Of a stretch of 64,000 bases of DNA, positions 1 to 11,217 are shown one piece after another; the first letter of the stretch is position 1, and each line of letters begins with the position of its first letter. Position numbers and translations under genes: made by a program. The DNA is from an uncultured Bacteroidales bacterium (lineage in GTDB: Bacteria > Bacteroidota > Bacteroidia > Bacteroidales > UBA932), in NCBI GenBank assembly GCA_900316525.1, contig ONDF01000022.1:25480-89479 (forward strand), written 5' to 3'. Below the pieces are notes generated by a model that worked only from the letters and a program-made list of their open reading frames with translations, was not told the origin of the DNA and did no database searches.

Positions 1-545
1 TATCCGCCGTACATGCCCAGCTTGAGGTTGATTTTCGCATACTGGCCCATATCGATATGGCCGTGGGTGAGGATGAACACCTCCGGAACCTCCATATAAG
101 CCTCATGGTAGCCGTCGATGTCCTGGCGGTAGGTGTCCTTCCCGTCTATCCCGTCCACCTCGTATTCCTTGAAATTATAGCCCTCGTAGTTGTGCTGGAA
201 GCCCACTTCCATGCCCAGGTTCGGGAACGTGTTCATCATCGTCGCGAAGCGGGTGATGGAAACGCCCCAGACCGGCAGGTTGGGATAGAAGCGGGTCTGG
301 CGGGGGGGATTGTAGTATCCGTACTGGAGGGAGACGCCGCCATGGACGCCCACGATCCAGTAATCGTTGATCCGCGCCTTCTTGGGCAGGGGCGTGGCGT
401 CCAGCCATTCGTTGGTGACGGAATCGGGCAGCTGGAAGAATTCCTGCTCGAGGTCGATGGCTTTCTTCTTCTTGTTCTCCTGCGCGGAAAGCGGCAGGGC
501 GGCCAGCGAAAGGGCCAGCAATACGGGAATTACAGCCTTTCTCAT
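1..545 (-). CDS. Outer-membrane beta-barrel protein, N-terminal part (runs off window)
   Basis: The reading frame opens at an ATG at 545 and stays open to the window edge, giving about 181 residues of the N-terminal part. It begins with a clear signal peptide (MRKAVIPVLLALSLAALPLSA, cleaved near AQE), followed by a lysine-rich, then acidic segment and aromatic-rich beta-type stretches (residues about 60-180, for example YWIVGVHGGVSLQYGYY) typical of small Bacteroidetes outer-membrane barrels. The start overlaps the stop of the Ig-like lipoprotein gene as ATGA, so the two are translationally coupled and probably act together at the outer membrane. The specific function is unknown; a PorT-like or generic barrel is possible. 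The C-terminus is missing because of the window boundary, not decay. Confidence 0.8.
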   Translation of the reverse strand, partial: MRKAVIPVLLALSLAALPLSAQENKKKKAIDLEQEFFQLPDSVTNEWLDATPLPKKARINDYWIVGVHGGVSLQYGYYNPPRQTRFYPNLPVWGVSITRFATMMNTFPNLGMEVGFQHNYEGYNFKEYEVDGIDGKDTYRQDIDGYHEAYMEVPEVFILTHGHIDMGQYAKINLKLGMYGG

Positions 546-2344
546 TTGAACAGCTCCTCCATGTCGATTTTCTGCGTATACTCCGTCCGCTCGGGGATTT
601 CCAGCAGGAACTGGTCCTTGATCTTGAAGAAGATCACCTTCTCCGGCTGCCGGTGCTCCAGGATGCTGCCGGTGTCCACCAGGCCGTTCTTGTTGCGGTC
701 CTCCGTGATGCGGAGGCAGTATTTCCCGGCCGAAACGTACGGGAAGTGGACGGTCTGGTCCCCGTCGACGGTGAAACTGCGGATGACCTTGTCGCGCTTC
801 TCGCTGAGCAGGTCCACGATGTATCGGTTCTTGACGTGGGTCATCTCGAGGGAGATGGAACTCAGCTTCTCGTCCTTGGGAAGGGTGACCTTCATCTCCG
901 TGCTGTCATTGTAATAGCCGTTCACGTCCCGGAATTTCCGGTGGGGGATCTTCAGGATGTAGTCGAAGCCGTCCATCAGCTTGTCCTTCGGCATGATCGT
1001 GTACCGGCGCAGGTTGTTCGGATCCTTCGTCACGGTGTACTTCTCGATCTTCTCCTGCTGGCGCGGGTTCACGGAGCGGAAGACCAGCGAATCCCAGGCC
1101 TCCCGGATGAGCGGATACTTGAACTCCACCGAGAAGCCGTACTGCTCCACGGTCGTCGGGTCCACCTCGCCCTTGTACACGGCGATGGTGTCCTCATGCT
1201 TGATGTCCCGCTGGGAACTCTTCTGCAGTTCCGCCCGCATTTTCTTGTCCAGGGCGAGCTTCACTTCCTCGTCCGTCGGGACGAGATTCCCGAGGGTATC
1301 CGTCTTGTCATAGTTGATCTCCAGGAACAGGGTGTCGGGCATCTTCCGCTGGTCGTTCACCCAAAGCTCCAGGCTGTCCAGCTGCGGGTTGAACTGGGAG
1401 ATGAGCTTCTCCTTGGGCAGTCCCTTGAATTTCAAGGAGTTCACCTTGGCGCCCGGCGCCATGAAGGTCAGGTACGCGGTCCGCAGGCCTACGCGTTCCT
1501 TCTTGACGATGAACTGCTTGGAAGGCTTCTCGCGGAAGATGTTCAGCTCCACGTCCTGCTTCCGCGCGAGGCACAGCGCCGTGTCCTTCATGTTGAATTT
1601 CTTGAACTCGTACAGGGAGTCGTTGATGACGGTCTTGGGGCGGAACGGCTCGTCCAGGAAGGCGACGCTCTCCTGGTCGGGTTCGTAGATGTTGTTGTTG
1701 TTCGCGTCCTTCAGGGCGTACACCCGGTACGTCGTATCCTGGATGTTGCGGATGCTGAAGAAGCCCCAGTCGTCGGTCTTGGCCGCCGCGTCCGGACGGT
1801 GCAGGAAGATGGCGGAATCGGCCTGGTCCTTGTACAGGAGCACCGTCGCGCCCTTGATGGGCATCAGGGTATTGCAGTCCTGGACGATGCCCGTCATGCA
1901 CATCGAGTCGATCTGCGCGCCCGTGGAGAAGACGAGGGTGAACCCTTCGTACATGTTGCCCTCGTTGTTGTCGGCGACGGCGCCGGTGATGTCCAGCGTA
2001 TAGGTCCGGTTGGAGTCCAGGTCGGACTCGAAATACACGACGAGCGTCTTTCCGGACATCCGGTACTTGGGCTTCTTCTCCAGCGGGGGAGACAGGAAGA
2101 TGTTGTTCGCATCCTTGATCACCACGTACTCGTCGAAGGTGAACTTGAGCTGCGTCTTGTGCGTCGGCACATTCACCGCCCCGGGAAGGGGGGCCGTCTT
2201 CAGGAGCACCGGCGGGATGGTGTCCTTCGGGCCGCCCGTGGGCGGGGTGGTGGTGTTCGCGCACCCCGACGGGAACATCATCGCCCCGAGGACCAGGGCG
2301 GCCGGGATGAGCGGGAGATATTTGGACAATCGCTTCATATTCAT
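542..2344 (-). CDS. Ig-like (Big_5) domain lipoprotein
   Basis: 600 residues. An N-terminal lipoprotein signal ends in a lipobox-like FPSGC at about residue 28, so the protein is probably lipid-anchored and exported. Residues about 40-145 look like a bacterial Ig-like domain of the SbsA/Big_5 type (TIPPVL...PLPGAVNVP...FDEYV...RTYTLDI...FSTG). Residues about 150-235 resemble a carboxypeptidase-regulatory-like fold, with an acidic DANNNNIYEPDQ loop. A second similar loop (EDRNKNGLVD) lies near the C-terminus. The start could be the first ATG (2344) or the third codon (2338). It lies 4 bp after the RSH gene and overlaps the next outer-membrane gene by ATGA, at the end of the ligA-yihY-rsh operon. 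Substrate and partner are unknown. Confidence 0.8.
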   Translation of the reverse strand: MNMKRLSKYLPLIPAALVLGAMMFPSGCANTTTPPTGGPKDTIPPVLLKTAPLPGAVNVPTHKTQLKFTFDEYVVIKDANNIFLSPPLEKKPKYRMSGKTLVVYFESDLDSNRTYTLDITGAVADNNEGNMYEGFTLVFSTGAQIDSMCMTGIVQDCNTLMPIKGATVLLYKDQADSAIFLHRPDAAAKTDDWGFFSIRNIQDTTYRVYALKDANNNNIYEPDQESVAFLDEPFRPKTVINDSLYEFKKFNMKDTALCLARKQDVELNIFREKPSKQFIVKKERVGLRTAYLTFMAPGAKVNSLKFKGLPKEKLISQFNPQLDSLELWVNDQRKMPDTLFLEINYDKTDTLGNLVPTDEEVKLALDKKMRAELQKSSQRDIKHEDTIAVYKGEVDPTTVEQYGFSVEFKYPLIREAWDSLVFRSVNPRQQEKIEKYTVTKDPNNLRRYTIMPKDKLMDGFDYILKIPHRKFRDVNGYYNDSTEMKVTLPKDEKLSSISLEMTHVKNRYIVDLLSEKRDKVIRSFTVDGDQTVHFPYVSAGKYCLRITEDRNKNGLVDTGSILEHRQPEKVIFFKIKDQFLLEIPERTEYTQKIDMEELFK

Positions 2345-2348
2345 TTCA

Positions 2349-4577
2349 TTACAGGTCGATGCGGGACACCGTCTCGATGCCCTCGATGGTGGTGAGCTTC
2401 TTGAGGATCTTTTCCAGCACGTCCTTGCTGTTCACGTACAGGTCGATGTACCCCTCGAAGATGCCGTTGTCCGCGCTGAGGTTCAGCCGCCGCATGTTGG
2501 CCCCCATCACCAGGGACAGGAAGCGGGAGATCTCGTTCAGCAGGCCCATCCGGTCGATTCCCTTGAGCGAAATCCGTACCAGGAACGTCTTCGCCTCGGC
2601 GGCCTCCTGCCACTTGGGCACGACCACCCAGTCGCCGTGGGTGGCGGCGATCTCCTCGGCGACGGGACAGGATTTCTTGTGGACCGTGATCCGGCCGTCG
2701 GGCGACTTGATGCCCACGACGGCGTCACCGGGGATCGGGTTGCAGCAGGTCGCGATGACGAACTGGCGTCCGTCGTCGTCCTTGCCGCCGATGATGTATT
2801 CCACCTCCGGCTCCTTGGCTTTTTCCTTCGGCGGGGAGAAGATCCGGCGGAGGAGGGAGTAGCGCTGCCTGGATTTCAGGACATCGGCCAGGTTGTCCAG
2901 CTTGAGGGAGCCGATGCCGATCTTGTAGAAGAAGTCCTCCCGGTCCGTCGCCCCGTAGGCGGCCTCGATGCGCTGGATCATCGCCTCGTCCAGCTTGGAG
3001 CCGTGCAGTTTCACCTGCTCTTCCAGCAGCTGCCGGCCATAGTCGACCGTCTGCTTCCGTTCGTTCCGGAAATAGTCCACCACGAGGTTGCGGGCCTTCC
3101 GCGTCTTGAGGAACTGGAGCCATTCCCGCTTGGGATGCTCCTCGCTGGCCGTGATGATCTCCACCTGGTCGCCGGTCTTGACGACGTAGTTCAGGGCCAC
3201 CAGGCGCTGGTTGACCTTGGCGGCGATGGCCTTGTTGCCCACCTCGGTATGGATCAGGTAGGCGAAGTCCAGCACCGTCGCGCCCTTCTCGATGGCGCGC
3301 TGCTCGCCCTTCGGAGTGAACACGTAGATCTCCGCGCTGGTGAGGTCGTTGTGGATGATGTCCAGCAGTTCCAGGGCGTTGACGTCCGGGTTCACCAGCA
3401 CTTCCTTGATCCGCTCCAGCCAGAGGTCCATCTCGCTGTCGTTCTCGCTCACGTAGCCGTTCTGCTTGTAGGTCCAGTGGGCCGCGATGCCCTTCTCGGC
3501 GATGTCGTCCATCCGCCGGGTGCGGATCTGGACTTCCACCCAGATGCCGGAGGGGCTGAGCAGGGTGCAGTGCAGGGCCTCGTAACCGTTGCTCTTGGGA
3601 TGCTTCACCCAGTCGCGCAGGCGCTCGGGCATATACCGGTAGATGCCGGTGATGATGGAGAAGACGTGGTAGCACTGGTCGCGCTCCGATTCGCCGTTCT
3701 CGCGGTCGGGATCGAAGATGATGCGGATCGCATACAGGTCGAACACCTGCTCGAAGGGGATCTGCTTCACCTGCATCTTGTGCCAGGCGGAATACGGAGT
3801 CTTCACCCGCTTCTTGATCTCATACCTGAATCCGGCCTTCTTCAGGGCCTCGTCGATGGGAACGATGAAGGCGTTGATCTCCTTCGCCCGCTGCTGGATG
3901 TTCCGGTTGATCTTGGTGCTGATGTCCCGGTAGGCGTCGGGCTCCTTGTAGCGCAGCCAGATGTTCTCGAGTTCGGACTTGACGCTGTACAGGCCGAGCC
4001 GGTGGGCGAGCGGGATGAACACGAACATCGTCTCCGACAGGATCTTGTCGCGCTTGTGCTCGGGCATGAACTCGATGGTGCGGCAGTTGTGCAGGCGGTC
4101 GGCCAGCTTGATCAGGACCACGCGCGGGTCGTCGTTCAGCGTGAGGAGGATCCGCTTGAAATTCTCCGCCTGGAGGCTCTGGGCGCTGAGGTCCTTGTTC
4201 TCGTTGTCCAGGACGTTCTTGATCTTGGTCAGGCCGTCCACGAGGCTGGCGATCTTGTCGCCGAAGCGGTCGCGGAGGTCGTCCACCGTAAAGTCCGTGT
4301 CCTCCACCACGTCGTGCAGGAGGGCGGCGGAAATGGACTTGTAGCCCAGGCCGATGTCGTCCACGACGATCTGGGCCACCGCGATGGGATGGAGCATGTA
4401 CGGCTCCCCACTGCGGCGGCGGACGTTCTTATGGGCCTCGTTCGCAAACGCGTAGGCCTGACAGACGGTTTCCAATTCACGGGCGTCCGCGCACCGTTTC
4501 GAGGCCGATGCATACAGCACCTGCCAGTCTCGGTCGATGAGCTCGTAATCTTTCTCGGTAAACTCGGAATAACTCAT
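2349..4577 (-). CDS. Bifunctional (p)ppGpp synthetase/hydrolase, RelA/SpoT family
   Basis: 742 residues, the usual length of a long RSH enzyme that makes and degrades the alarmone (p)ppGpp. Domains in order: HD hydrolase (about 45-200) with intact metal and substrate motifs (YMLHPIAVA, LLHDVVEDT, KLADRLHNCRT); synthetase (about 240-370) with YAIRIIFD, NGYEALHC and EVQIRT/AAHWTYK; TGS (about 405-465, EIYVFTPKGE); helical region; C-terminal ACT domain ending in ETVSRIDL. Both halves keep their key residues, so the enzyme is probably bifunctional (Rel/SpoT-like). Its ATG overlaps the yihY-like stop as ATGA, and it sits in a tight operon downstream of ligA. The stringent response is the established role; RelA versus SpoT naming cannot be decided from sequence alone. 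Confidence 0.95.
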   Translation of the reverse strand: MSYSEFTEKDYELIDRDWQVLYASASKRCADARELETVCQAYAFANEAHKNVRRRSGEPYMLHPIAVAQIVVDDIGLGYKSISAALLHDVVEDTDFTVDDLRDRFGDKIASLVDGLTKIKNVLDNENKDLSAQSLQAENFKRILLTLNDDPRVVLIKLADRLHNCRTIEFMPEHKRDKILSETMFVFIPLAHRLGLYSVKSELENIWLRYKEPDAYRDISTKINRNIQQRAKEINAFIVPIDEALKKAGFRYEIKKRVKTPYSAWHKMQVKQIPFEQVFDLYAIRIIFDPDRENGESERDQCYHVFSIITGIYRYMPERLRDWVKHPKSNGYEALHCTLLSPSGIWVEVQIRTRRMDDIAEKGIAAHWTYKQNGYVSENDSEMDLWLERIKEVLVNPDVNALELLDIIHNDLTSAEIYVFTPKGEQRAIEKGATVLDFAYLIHTEVGNKAIAAKVNQRLVALNYVVKTGDQVEIITASEEHPKREWLQFLKTRKARNLVVDYFRNERKQTVDYGRQLLEEQVKLHGSKLDEAMIQRIEAAYGATDREDFFYKIGIGSLKLDNLADVLKSRQRYSLLRRIFSPPKEKAKEPEVEYIIGGKDDDGRQFVIATCCNPIPGDAVVGIKSPDGRITVHKKSCPVAEEIAATHGDWVVVPKWQEAAEAKTFLVRISLKGIDRMGLLNEISRFLSLVMGANMRRLNLSADNGIFEGYIDLYVNSKDVLEKILKKLTTIEGIETVSRIDL

Positions 4578-5548
4578 AGCACCTCACTCGGGTTCAGATG
4601 GTTCGCATGCTGGAAGGCATAGGACAGTTCAGCACCATACAGGATGATGGTCCATCCCAGGTTCAGCCAGATCATGAAGAGCGGGATGGCGGCCAGCACG
4701 CCGTAAATGGCGCTCTGCTTGGCCACCATGACCTGCGTCTCCAGGTAGAGATATTGCACGGCCGTGAAACCGATGCCGGCAATGAGTGCCGCCTTGAAGG
4801 CCGGGCGCGTCTTGACCACGGCCGCCGGCAGGTACTTGTACATCGCCGTCAGGATCAGGACGGACGCGCCGGCGAACAGGGCCCAGGACAGGAAGTTTTT
4901 CAGATGATCCGAGAAGAACAGGCCGCTCGGAACGATATAGTCCAGCACCGTCGAATACACGACCGAGCCGGAGAAGAACAAGACAATCACGAAAGGGGAC
5001 AGGATGAGGACGCCGAGGCCGATGCCGAGCACCCGGAAGAAACTGCGTTTCTCCTTCGCCTGCCACACATTGTTGAACACGCGCCGGACCGTGAGCATCA
5101 GCGAGATGAGGATCCACAGGAAGGAAGCCATGCTGATGAAGCCGAACAGGCCCGATTCCGCCGTCGTGATAATCTTCTCCGAAGCGGAAAGCAAGTCGTC
5201 GATCAGCCGCTGGTTGCTGATGTTTGCGTGCAGGAAGGCGCTGAACTGGTCGGCAATGCCGATTCCGTTCGTCAAGTACAGGCCGATGGCGATAAACGGG
5301 ACCACCGACATCATGCTCTGGTAGGCGAGGGCCGTAATCTGGTAGCCGATCTTCTGGTCGGAGAAGACCTTGAGCATCACGAAGACGGTCTTGAGGTCCT
5401 CCACGCCCCGCTTCTTCCAACGGGACAGGTCCTCCACGTTCAGATACCACATGTCGTGCGTGACGAACCGGACAATCCGCTTGACGACGATGGTCGCCCA
5501 GCGGATCCGGACTTGCGTCCAATGCGCGATTCGTTCGAACACTTTCAT
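4574..5548 (-). CDS. YihY/BrkB-family inner-membrane protein
   Basis: 324 residues with an N-terminal cytoplasmic stretch (about 1-70) and six hydrophobic segments between about 65 and 305, matching the YihY/virulence factor BrkB family (once misnamed ribonuclease BN). Family features visible are the ITALAYQSMMSVVPF segment after the first helix and the TRPAFKAALIAGIGFT and ELSYAF segments near the end. The protein is an integral inner-membrane protein; its molecular role is not established, though members have been proposed as transporters. It starts 4 bp after ligA and overlaps the start of the RSH gene by ATGA. Nothing odd is seen. Confidence 0.88.
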   Translation of the reverse strand: MKVFERIAHWTQVRIRWATIVVKRIVRFVTHDMWYLNVEDLSRWKKRGVEDLKTVFVMLKVFSDQKIGYQITALAYQSMMSVVPFIAIGLYLTNGIGIADQFSAFLHANISNQRLIDDLLSASEKIITTAESGLFGFISMASFLWILISLMLTVRRVFNNVWQAKEKRSFFRVLGIGLGVLILSPFVIVLFFSGSVVYSTVLDYIVPSGLFFSDHLKNFLSWALFAGASVLILTAMYKYLPAAVVKTRPAFKAALIAGIGFTAVQYLYLETQVMVAKQSAIYGVLAAIPLFMIWLNLGWTIILYGAELSYAFQHANHLNPSEVL

Positions 5549-5552
5549 GGGT

Positions 5553-8116
<2,564 letters not shown>

Positions 8117-8731
8117 ATGAAAAGAATAATCTGCTTCCTATTTGCAGTCGCGGTCATCGGCCTATCCAGAGAGGACCTGATGGCCCAGCCGCTTCCGGAA
8201 GGTTTCGAGTGGGTTTACGGATGTTGGGAGAATCCCCGGACAGGGGACTGCTACATCATCGGCAAGGACGGAATCCGGGAAAACATGACCCGCCGCTGGG
8301 TCGGTCACTGTTTTCTGAAGGAATATCCGACCTTGGATGTGTGGGGCGAACCGCTCAGGCCGTATGAGTTCGCGTCTTTTGATGGGAGGAGGATTCTCTC
8401 CTATTCGGGCCCATTCGAGTGTGACCGATTCTTTGTCATCGGCAATCAGGTCCTCCAGGAGCCCGGGGAAAATGGTGACAGGTTCGTGAAGAGGCAGGCG
8501 CCGCCGGCAAAAGGCAAGACAGGGGTGGCAAATCGCGCCCTCGGGAAATGGAAGCTGGCCGAGACGGATGACTTTACGCTGGAGATTTCCGTATCGACTA
8601 TCAAACGGAAAACGCCTTACGGAATACACGAATCGACCTATTCCGTCAGCGAAGAAGGGTATCTCATCACCGATTTGGATGTCTTCGTTTTCGAGGATGG
8701 CGTGCTCCATCATCATAATGACTGCGGGTAA
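8117..8731 (+). CDS. Unknown secreted protein
   Basis: 204 residues. A signal peptide is likely (MKRIICFLFAVAVIGL...MAQ, cleavage near residue 24). The mature part is rich in Trp, Gly and aromatic residues at the start (EGFEWVYGCWENPRTGDCY) and looks like a small beta-rich extracytoplasmic domain, but I do not recognise a family. It has three Cys in the first half (Cys-Tyr, His-Cys-Phe, Glu-Cys-Asp), which could form a disulfide. It stands alone: the neighbour upstream is divergent and the next gene has its own promoter. Its stop codon lies inside a perfect hairpin (8727-8755), which may act as terminator. No clear promoter is seen. Codon use seems less GC-rich than the neighbours, compatible with a recently acquired or fast-evolving gene. 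Confidence 0.65.
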   Translation: MKRIICFLFAVAVIGLSREDLMAQPLPEGFEWVYGCWENPRTGDCYIIGKDGIRENMTRRWVGHCFLKEYPTLDVWGEPLRPYEFASFDGRRILSYSGPFECDRFFVIGNQVLQEPGENGDRFVKRQAPPAKGKTGVANRALGKWKLAETDDFTLEISVSTIKRKTPYGIHESTYSVSEEGYLITDLDVFVFEDGVLHHHNDCG

Positions 8732-8809
8732 CGTCCCTGTTTCGGGGACGTTACCTTCGTTTTTGCCCATTTTTGCGGGTGTCGTCCCTATTTTCGGGAC
8801 GTTACCCGC
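8724..8809. repeat. Two tandem palindromes of a GTAACGTCCC element
   Basis: The first palindrome has perfect 11-bp arms (GGTAACGTCCC at 8727-8737 and GGGACGTTACC at 8745-8755) and overlaps the stop codon of the preceding gene. The second (8776-8789 with 8796-8809) has 14-bp arms with two mismatches and the same GGGACGTTACC core. Both are repeats of one unit about 50 bp apart. They could act as a terminator or be a small REP-type repeat cluster. Confidence 0.75.
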
Positions 8810-8866
8810 ACCACCGCCAAACCGTCGCACAGGAAGTGGCAGGGGGGCTGGGCTCCGTCACGAATG

Positions 8867-8898
8867 TTTGCACGGGTGGCAAAAAGGCCGTAACTTTG
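8867..8898 (+). promoter_or_regulatory. psuK operon promoter (TTTG-N20-TAACTTTG)
   Basis: TTTG at 8867-8870 and TAACTTTG at 8891-8898 are separated by 20 bp, a full match to the Bacteroidetes -33/-7 promoter. The -7 element ends only 8 bp before the psuK ATG, so the transcript should have almost no leader. Confidence 0.8.
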
Positions 8899-8906
8899 GG
8901 CTGCGT

Positions 8907-9758
8907 ATGAAAGTGTGTGTCATCGGCGGGGCGAATGTGGACATTACGGCCACGTCGGCCCAGGCGTTCCGGGTGGGGGATTCGAATCCCGGCAAAGTGC
9001 ACGTTTCCTGGGGAGGCGTGGGCAGGAACATTGCCCACAACCTGGTGCTGCTGGGGGACGAGGTAGAACTGCTGACCATTTTCGGGGGCGGGGTTTTCGG
9101 CCCCGTCATCGAAAAGGCCTGCCGGGAAATCGGTATCGGCACGGACCATTGCGACATTGCAGACGAGCATACGCACTCGTTCTTCGTATCCGTCAACAAT
9201 GCCGATGGCGAGCTCGTCGGAGGTATCGCGGACATGGATGCCGTCGAGGGGATGGACACGGCCTGGATTGCCGCCAGGCTGGATGTCATCAACGCCGCCG
9301 ATGCGGTTGTGGCCGATTCCAACTTGATTCCCGAAACGCTTGCCTTCCTGATCGACCATTGCGAGAAGCCGCTCTATCTCGATGCGGTTTCGGTCGCGAA
9401 GGCCGGAAGGATTCGGGAGGCGATGGCGCTTTCCCGTCGGAAGTCCGTCTTTGCCTTGAAATCGAATGCCCTTGAATATGAATCACTGGCCGGTATCGAA
9501 GGCATAACCCGCTTCTATGAAAGCGCGGGTGCCGAAGGGCTTCGTGTCCATGCCGATGGCCAATTATACGAGTACGCGGCGCTACCTTGCATCGTGCGGA
9601 GTGTCACGGGCGGCGGAGACGCGCTGCTGGCCGGCATCGTGCATGCCGGGCCGCAGGCAAGCGTCGCCGAGAGCGCCCGCGTCGGCCTCCTCTGCGCCCG
9701 CTGCGCCGTGGAAAGCCCGGCCGCCGTCAATCCTGAAATGAAAAATCTACAGCTATGA
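8907..9758 (+). CDS. psuK: PfkB-family kinase, probable pseudouridine kinase
   Basis: 283 residues from the ATG at 8907; longer upstream frames would include the promoter. The protein is a ribokinase/PfkB-type sugar kinase: N-terminal VCVIGGANVDI, the glycine-rich GGVGRNIAHNLVLLG (residues about 36-50) and the C-terminal anion-hole/catalytic signature RSVTGGGDALLAGIVHA near residue 232, where the Asp of GGGDA is the expected base. Because the next gene, overlapping by ATGA, is pseudouridine-5'-phosphate glycosidase, the likely reaction is phosphorylation of pseudouridine to pseudouridine 5'-phosphate in the cytoplasm. The substrate is inferred from context; PfkB kinases vary in specificity. 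Confidence 0.88.
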   Translation: MKVCVIGGANVDITATSAQAFRVGDSNPGKVHVSWGGVGRNIAHNLVLLGDEVELLTIFGGGVFGPVIEKACREIGIGTDHCDIADEHTHSFFVSVNNADGELVGGIADMDAVEGMDTAWIAARLDVINAADAVVADSNLIPETLAFLIDHCEKPLYLDAVSVAKAGRIREAMALSRRKSVFALKSNALEYESLAGIEGITRFYESAGAEGLRVHADGQLYEYAALPCIVRSVTGGGDALLAGIVHAGPQASVAESARVGLLCARCAVESPAAVNPEMKNLQL

Positions 9759-10660
9759 ACAAATACCTGGACCTGTCACCGGAGGTGGCGGCCGCGAAGG
9801 CCGCCGGGAAGCCTGTGGTGGCGCTGGAATCGACCATCATTTCCCACGGAATGCCGTATCCGCAGAACGTGGAGACGGCGCTGCGAGTGGAACAGACCAT
9901 CCGCGAGAACGGCGCCGTGCCGGCGACCATCGCCGTCATCGGCGGCCGCCTGAAGGCCGGCCTGACGCCGGAAGAGATCGAATACCTGGGCAAGAAGGGG
10001 AGGGGCGTGGCGAAAGCGTCGCGCCGCGACCTGCCCGTGCTGGTCGCACGGGGCGCGGACGGCGCGACCACCGTCACCACGACGATGATCATCGCCGCGC
10101 TTGCCGGCATCAAGGTCTTCGCCACCGGCGGCGTCGGCGGCGTGCACCGCGGCGCGGAAACCACCATGGACATCTCAGCGGACCTGGAGGAACTGGCCAA
10201 GACGCCGGTGATGGTCATCTGCGCCGGCGCCAAGTCCATCCTGGACCTCGGCCTCACGCTGGAATACCTGGAGACCAAGGGCGTCCCCGTCATCGGCTAT
10301 GGCACGGAGGAGCTTCCTGCCTTTTACACCCGCAAGAGCGGGTTCAAGGTCGACTACCGCATCGACACCCCCGAGGAACTGGCGGCGGCTTTCCGCGCCA
10401 AACTCGAGATGGGCCTCGAGGGCGGCATGCTCGTCACGAACCCCATCCCGGAGGAATATTCCATGGACCCGGTCCGGATCAATGCCGCCATCGACGAAGC
10501 CGTCGCCGAGGCGAACCGCCTGGGTATCAAGGGAAAAGAGACCACGCCCTTCCTCCTTGCCAAGATCAAGGACATCACCGGCGGCGACTCCCTCGCTTCC
10601 AACATCCAGCTCGTCCTGAACAATGCCCGACTCGCCGCCAAAGTGGCGGCCCTGCTATGA
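9755..10660 (+). CDS. psuG: Pseudouridine-5'-phosphate glycosidase
   Basis: 301 residues, the usual size for PsuG, which splits pseudouridine 5'-phosphate into uracil and ribose 5-phosphate. Family motifs are intact: VVALESTIISHGMPYP near residue 23, TIAVIGGRLKAGLT, the VARGADGATTVTTTM segment, ATGGVGGVHRGAE and the Lys-containing CAGAKSILDL; one of the conserved lysines is the Schiff-base residue in this family. The ATG overlaps the psuK stop (ATGA), and its own stop overlaps the next start in the same way. The role is nucleoside salvage in the cytoplasm. Confidence 0.95.
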   Translation: MNKYLDLSPEVAAAKAAGKPVVALESTIISHGMPYPQNVETALRVEQTIRENGAVPATIAVIGGRLKAGLTPEEIEYLGKKGRGVAKASRRDLPVLVARGADGATTVTTTMIIAALAGIKVFATGGVGGVHRGAETTMDISADLEELAKTPVMVICAGAKSILDLGLTLEYLETKGVPVIGYGTEELPAFYTRKSGFKVDYRIDTPEELAAAFRAKLEMGLEGGMLVTNPIPEEYSMDPVRINAAIDEAVAEANRLGIKGKETTPFLLAKIKDITGGDSLASNIQLVLNNARLAAKVAALL

Positions 10661-11217
10661 AGAATACCATCAACGAAGAAAAGAAGTGGAAGATACTCAG
10701 CACCGAGTATCTGGTCCAAAGGCCGTGGCTGACGGCCCGGCGCGATGTCGCCGAACTGCCGGACGGCCGCGTCAACCACGAGTATTACGTCCTGGAATAT
10801 CCGGACTGGGTCAATATCATCGCCATCACGAAGGACGGCAGGATCGTCATGGAACGGCAGTACCGGCATGCGCTCGGGAATACCTGCTACGAGCTGCCTT
10901 GCGGCGTCATCGAGAAGGGGGAAACGCCCCTGGAGGCCGCCAAACGCGAACTGCAGGAAGAAACCGGCTTCGCGGGCGGGGAGTGGCAGGAATGGATGAC
11001 GCTCTCGCCGAACCCCGCCACGAGCACCAACCTCGCGCACAGTTTCCTCGCCGTCGGCGTGGAAAAAGTCTCCGGCCAGCACCTGGACGCCACGGAGGAC
11101 ATCGACGTATACATCCTGGAACAGGAATATGTCCGGGAACTTCTTCAAAACAACCAGATCCTGCAGGCCCTGATGGCCGCTCCGCTCTGGAAATACTTTT
11201 ACGACAAAGACGTATGA
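10657..11217 (+). CDS. Nudix hydrolase, ADP-ribose pyrophosphatase-like
   Basis: 186 residues. A complete Nudix box is present (GVIEKGETPLEA, then KRELQEETGF; residues about 88-110), which fits G-x5-E-x7-RE-U-xE-E-x-G-U. The N-terminal strand-rich part (RPWLTARRDVAELPDG, YYVLEYPDWVNIIAIT) resembles ADP-ribose/NDP-sugar pyrophosphatases. It shares ATGA overlaps with psuG before it and the transporter gene after it, so it belongs to the pseudouridine operon. The substrate is unknown; hydrolysis of a nucleotide sugar or of a modified nucleotide is possible, and the operon suggests a clean-up role in nucleoside turnover. Confidence 0.88.
   Translation: MKNTINEEKKWKILSTEYLVQRPWLTARRDVAELPDGRVNHEYYVLEYPDWVNIIAITKDGRIVMERQYRHALGNTCYELPCGVIEKGETPLEAAKRELQEETGFAGGEWQEWMTLSPNPATSTNLAHSFLAVGVEKVSGQHLDATEDIDVYILEQEYVRELLQNNQILQALMAAPLWKYFYDKDV

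Noticed and set aside
653..2395. A 580-codon frame on the plus strand over the Ig-like lipoprotein gene
   Set aside because: Low-complexity Val/Leu/Arg/His-rich translation without motifs; the minus-strand gene has a lipobox and a domain pattern.
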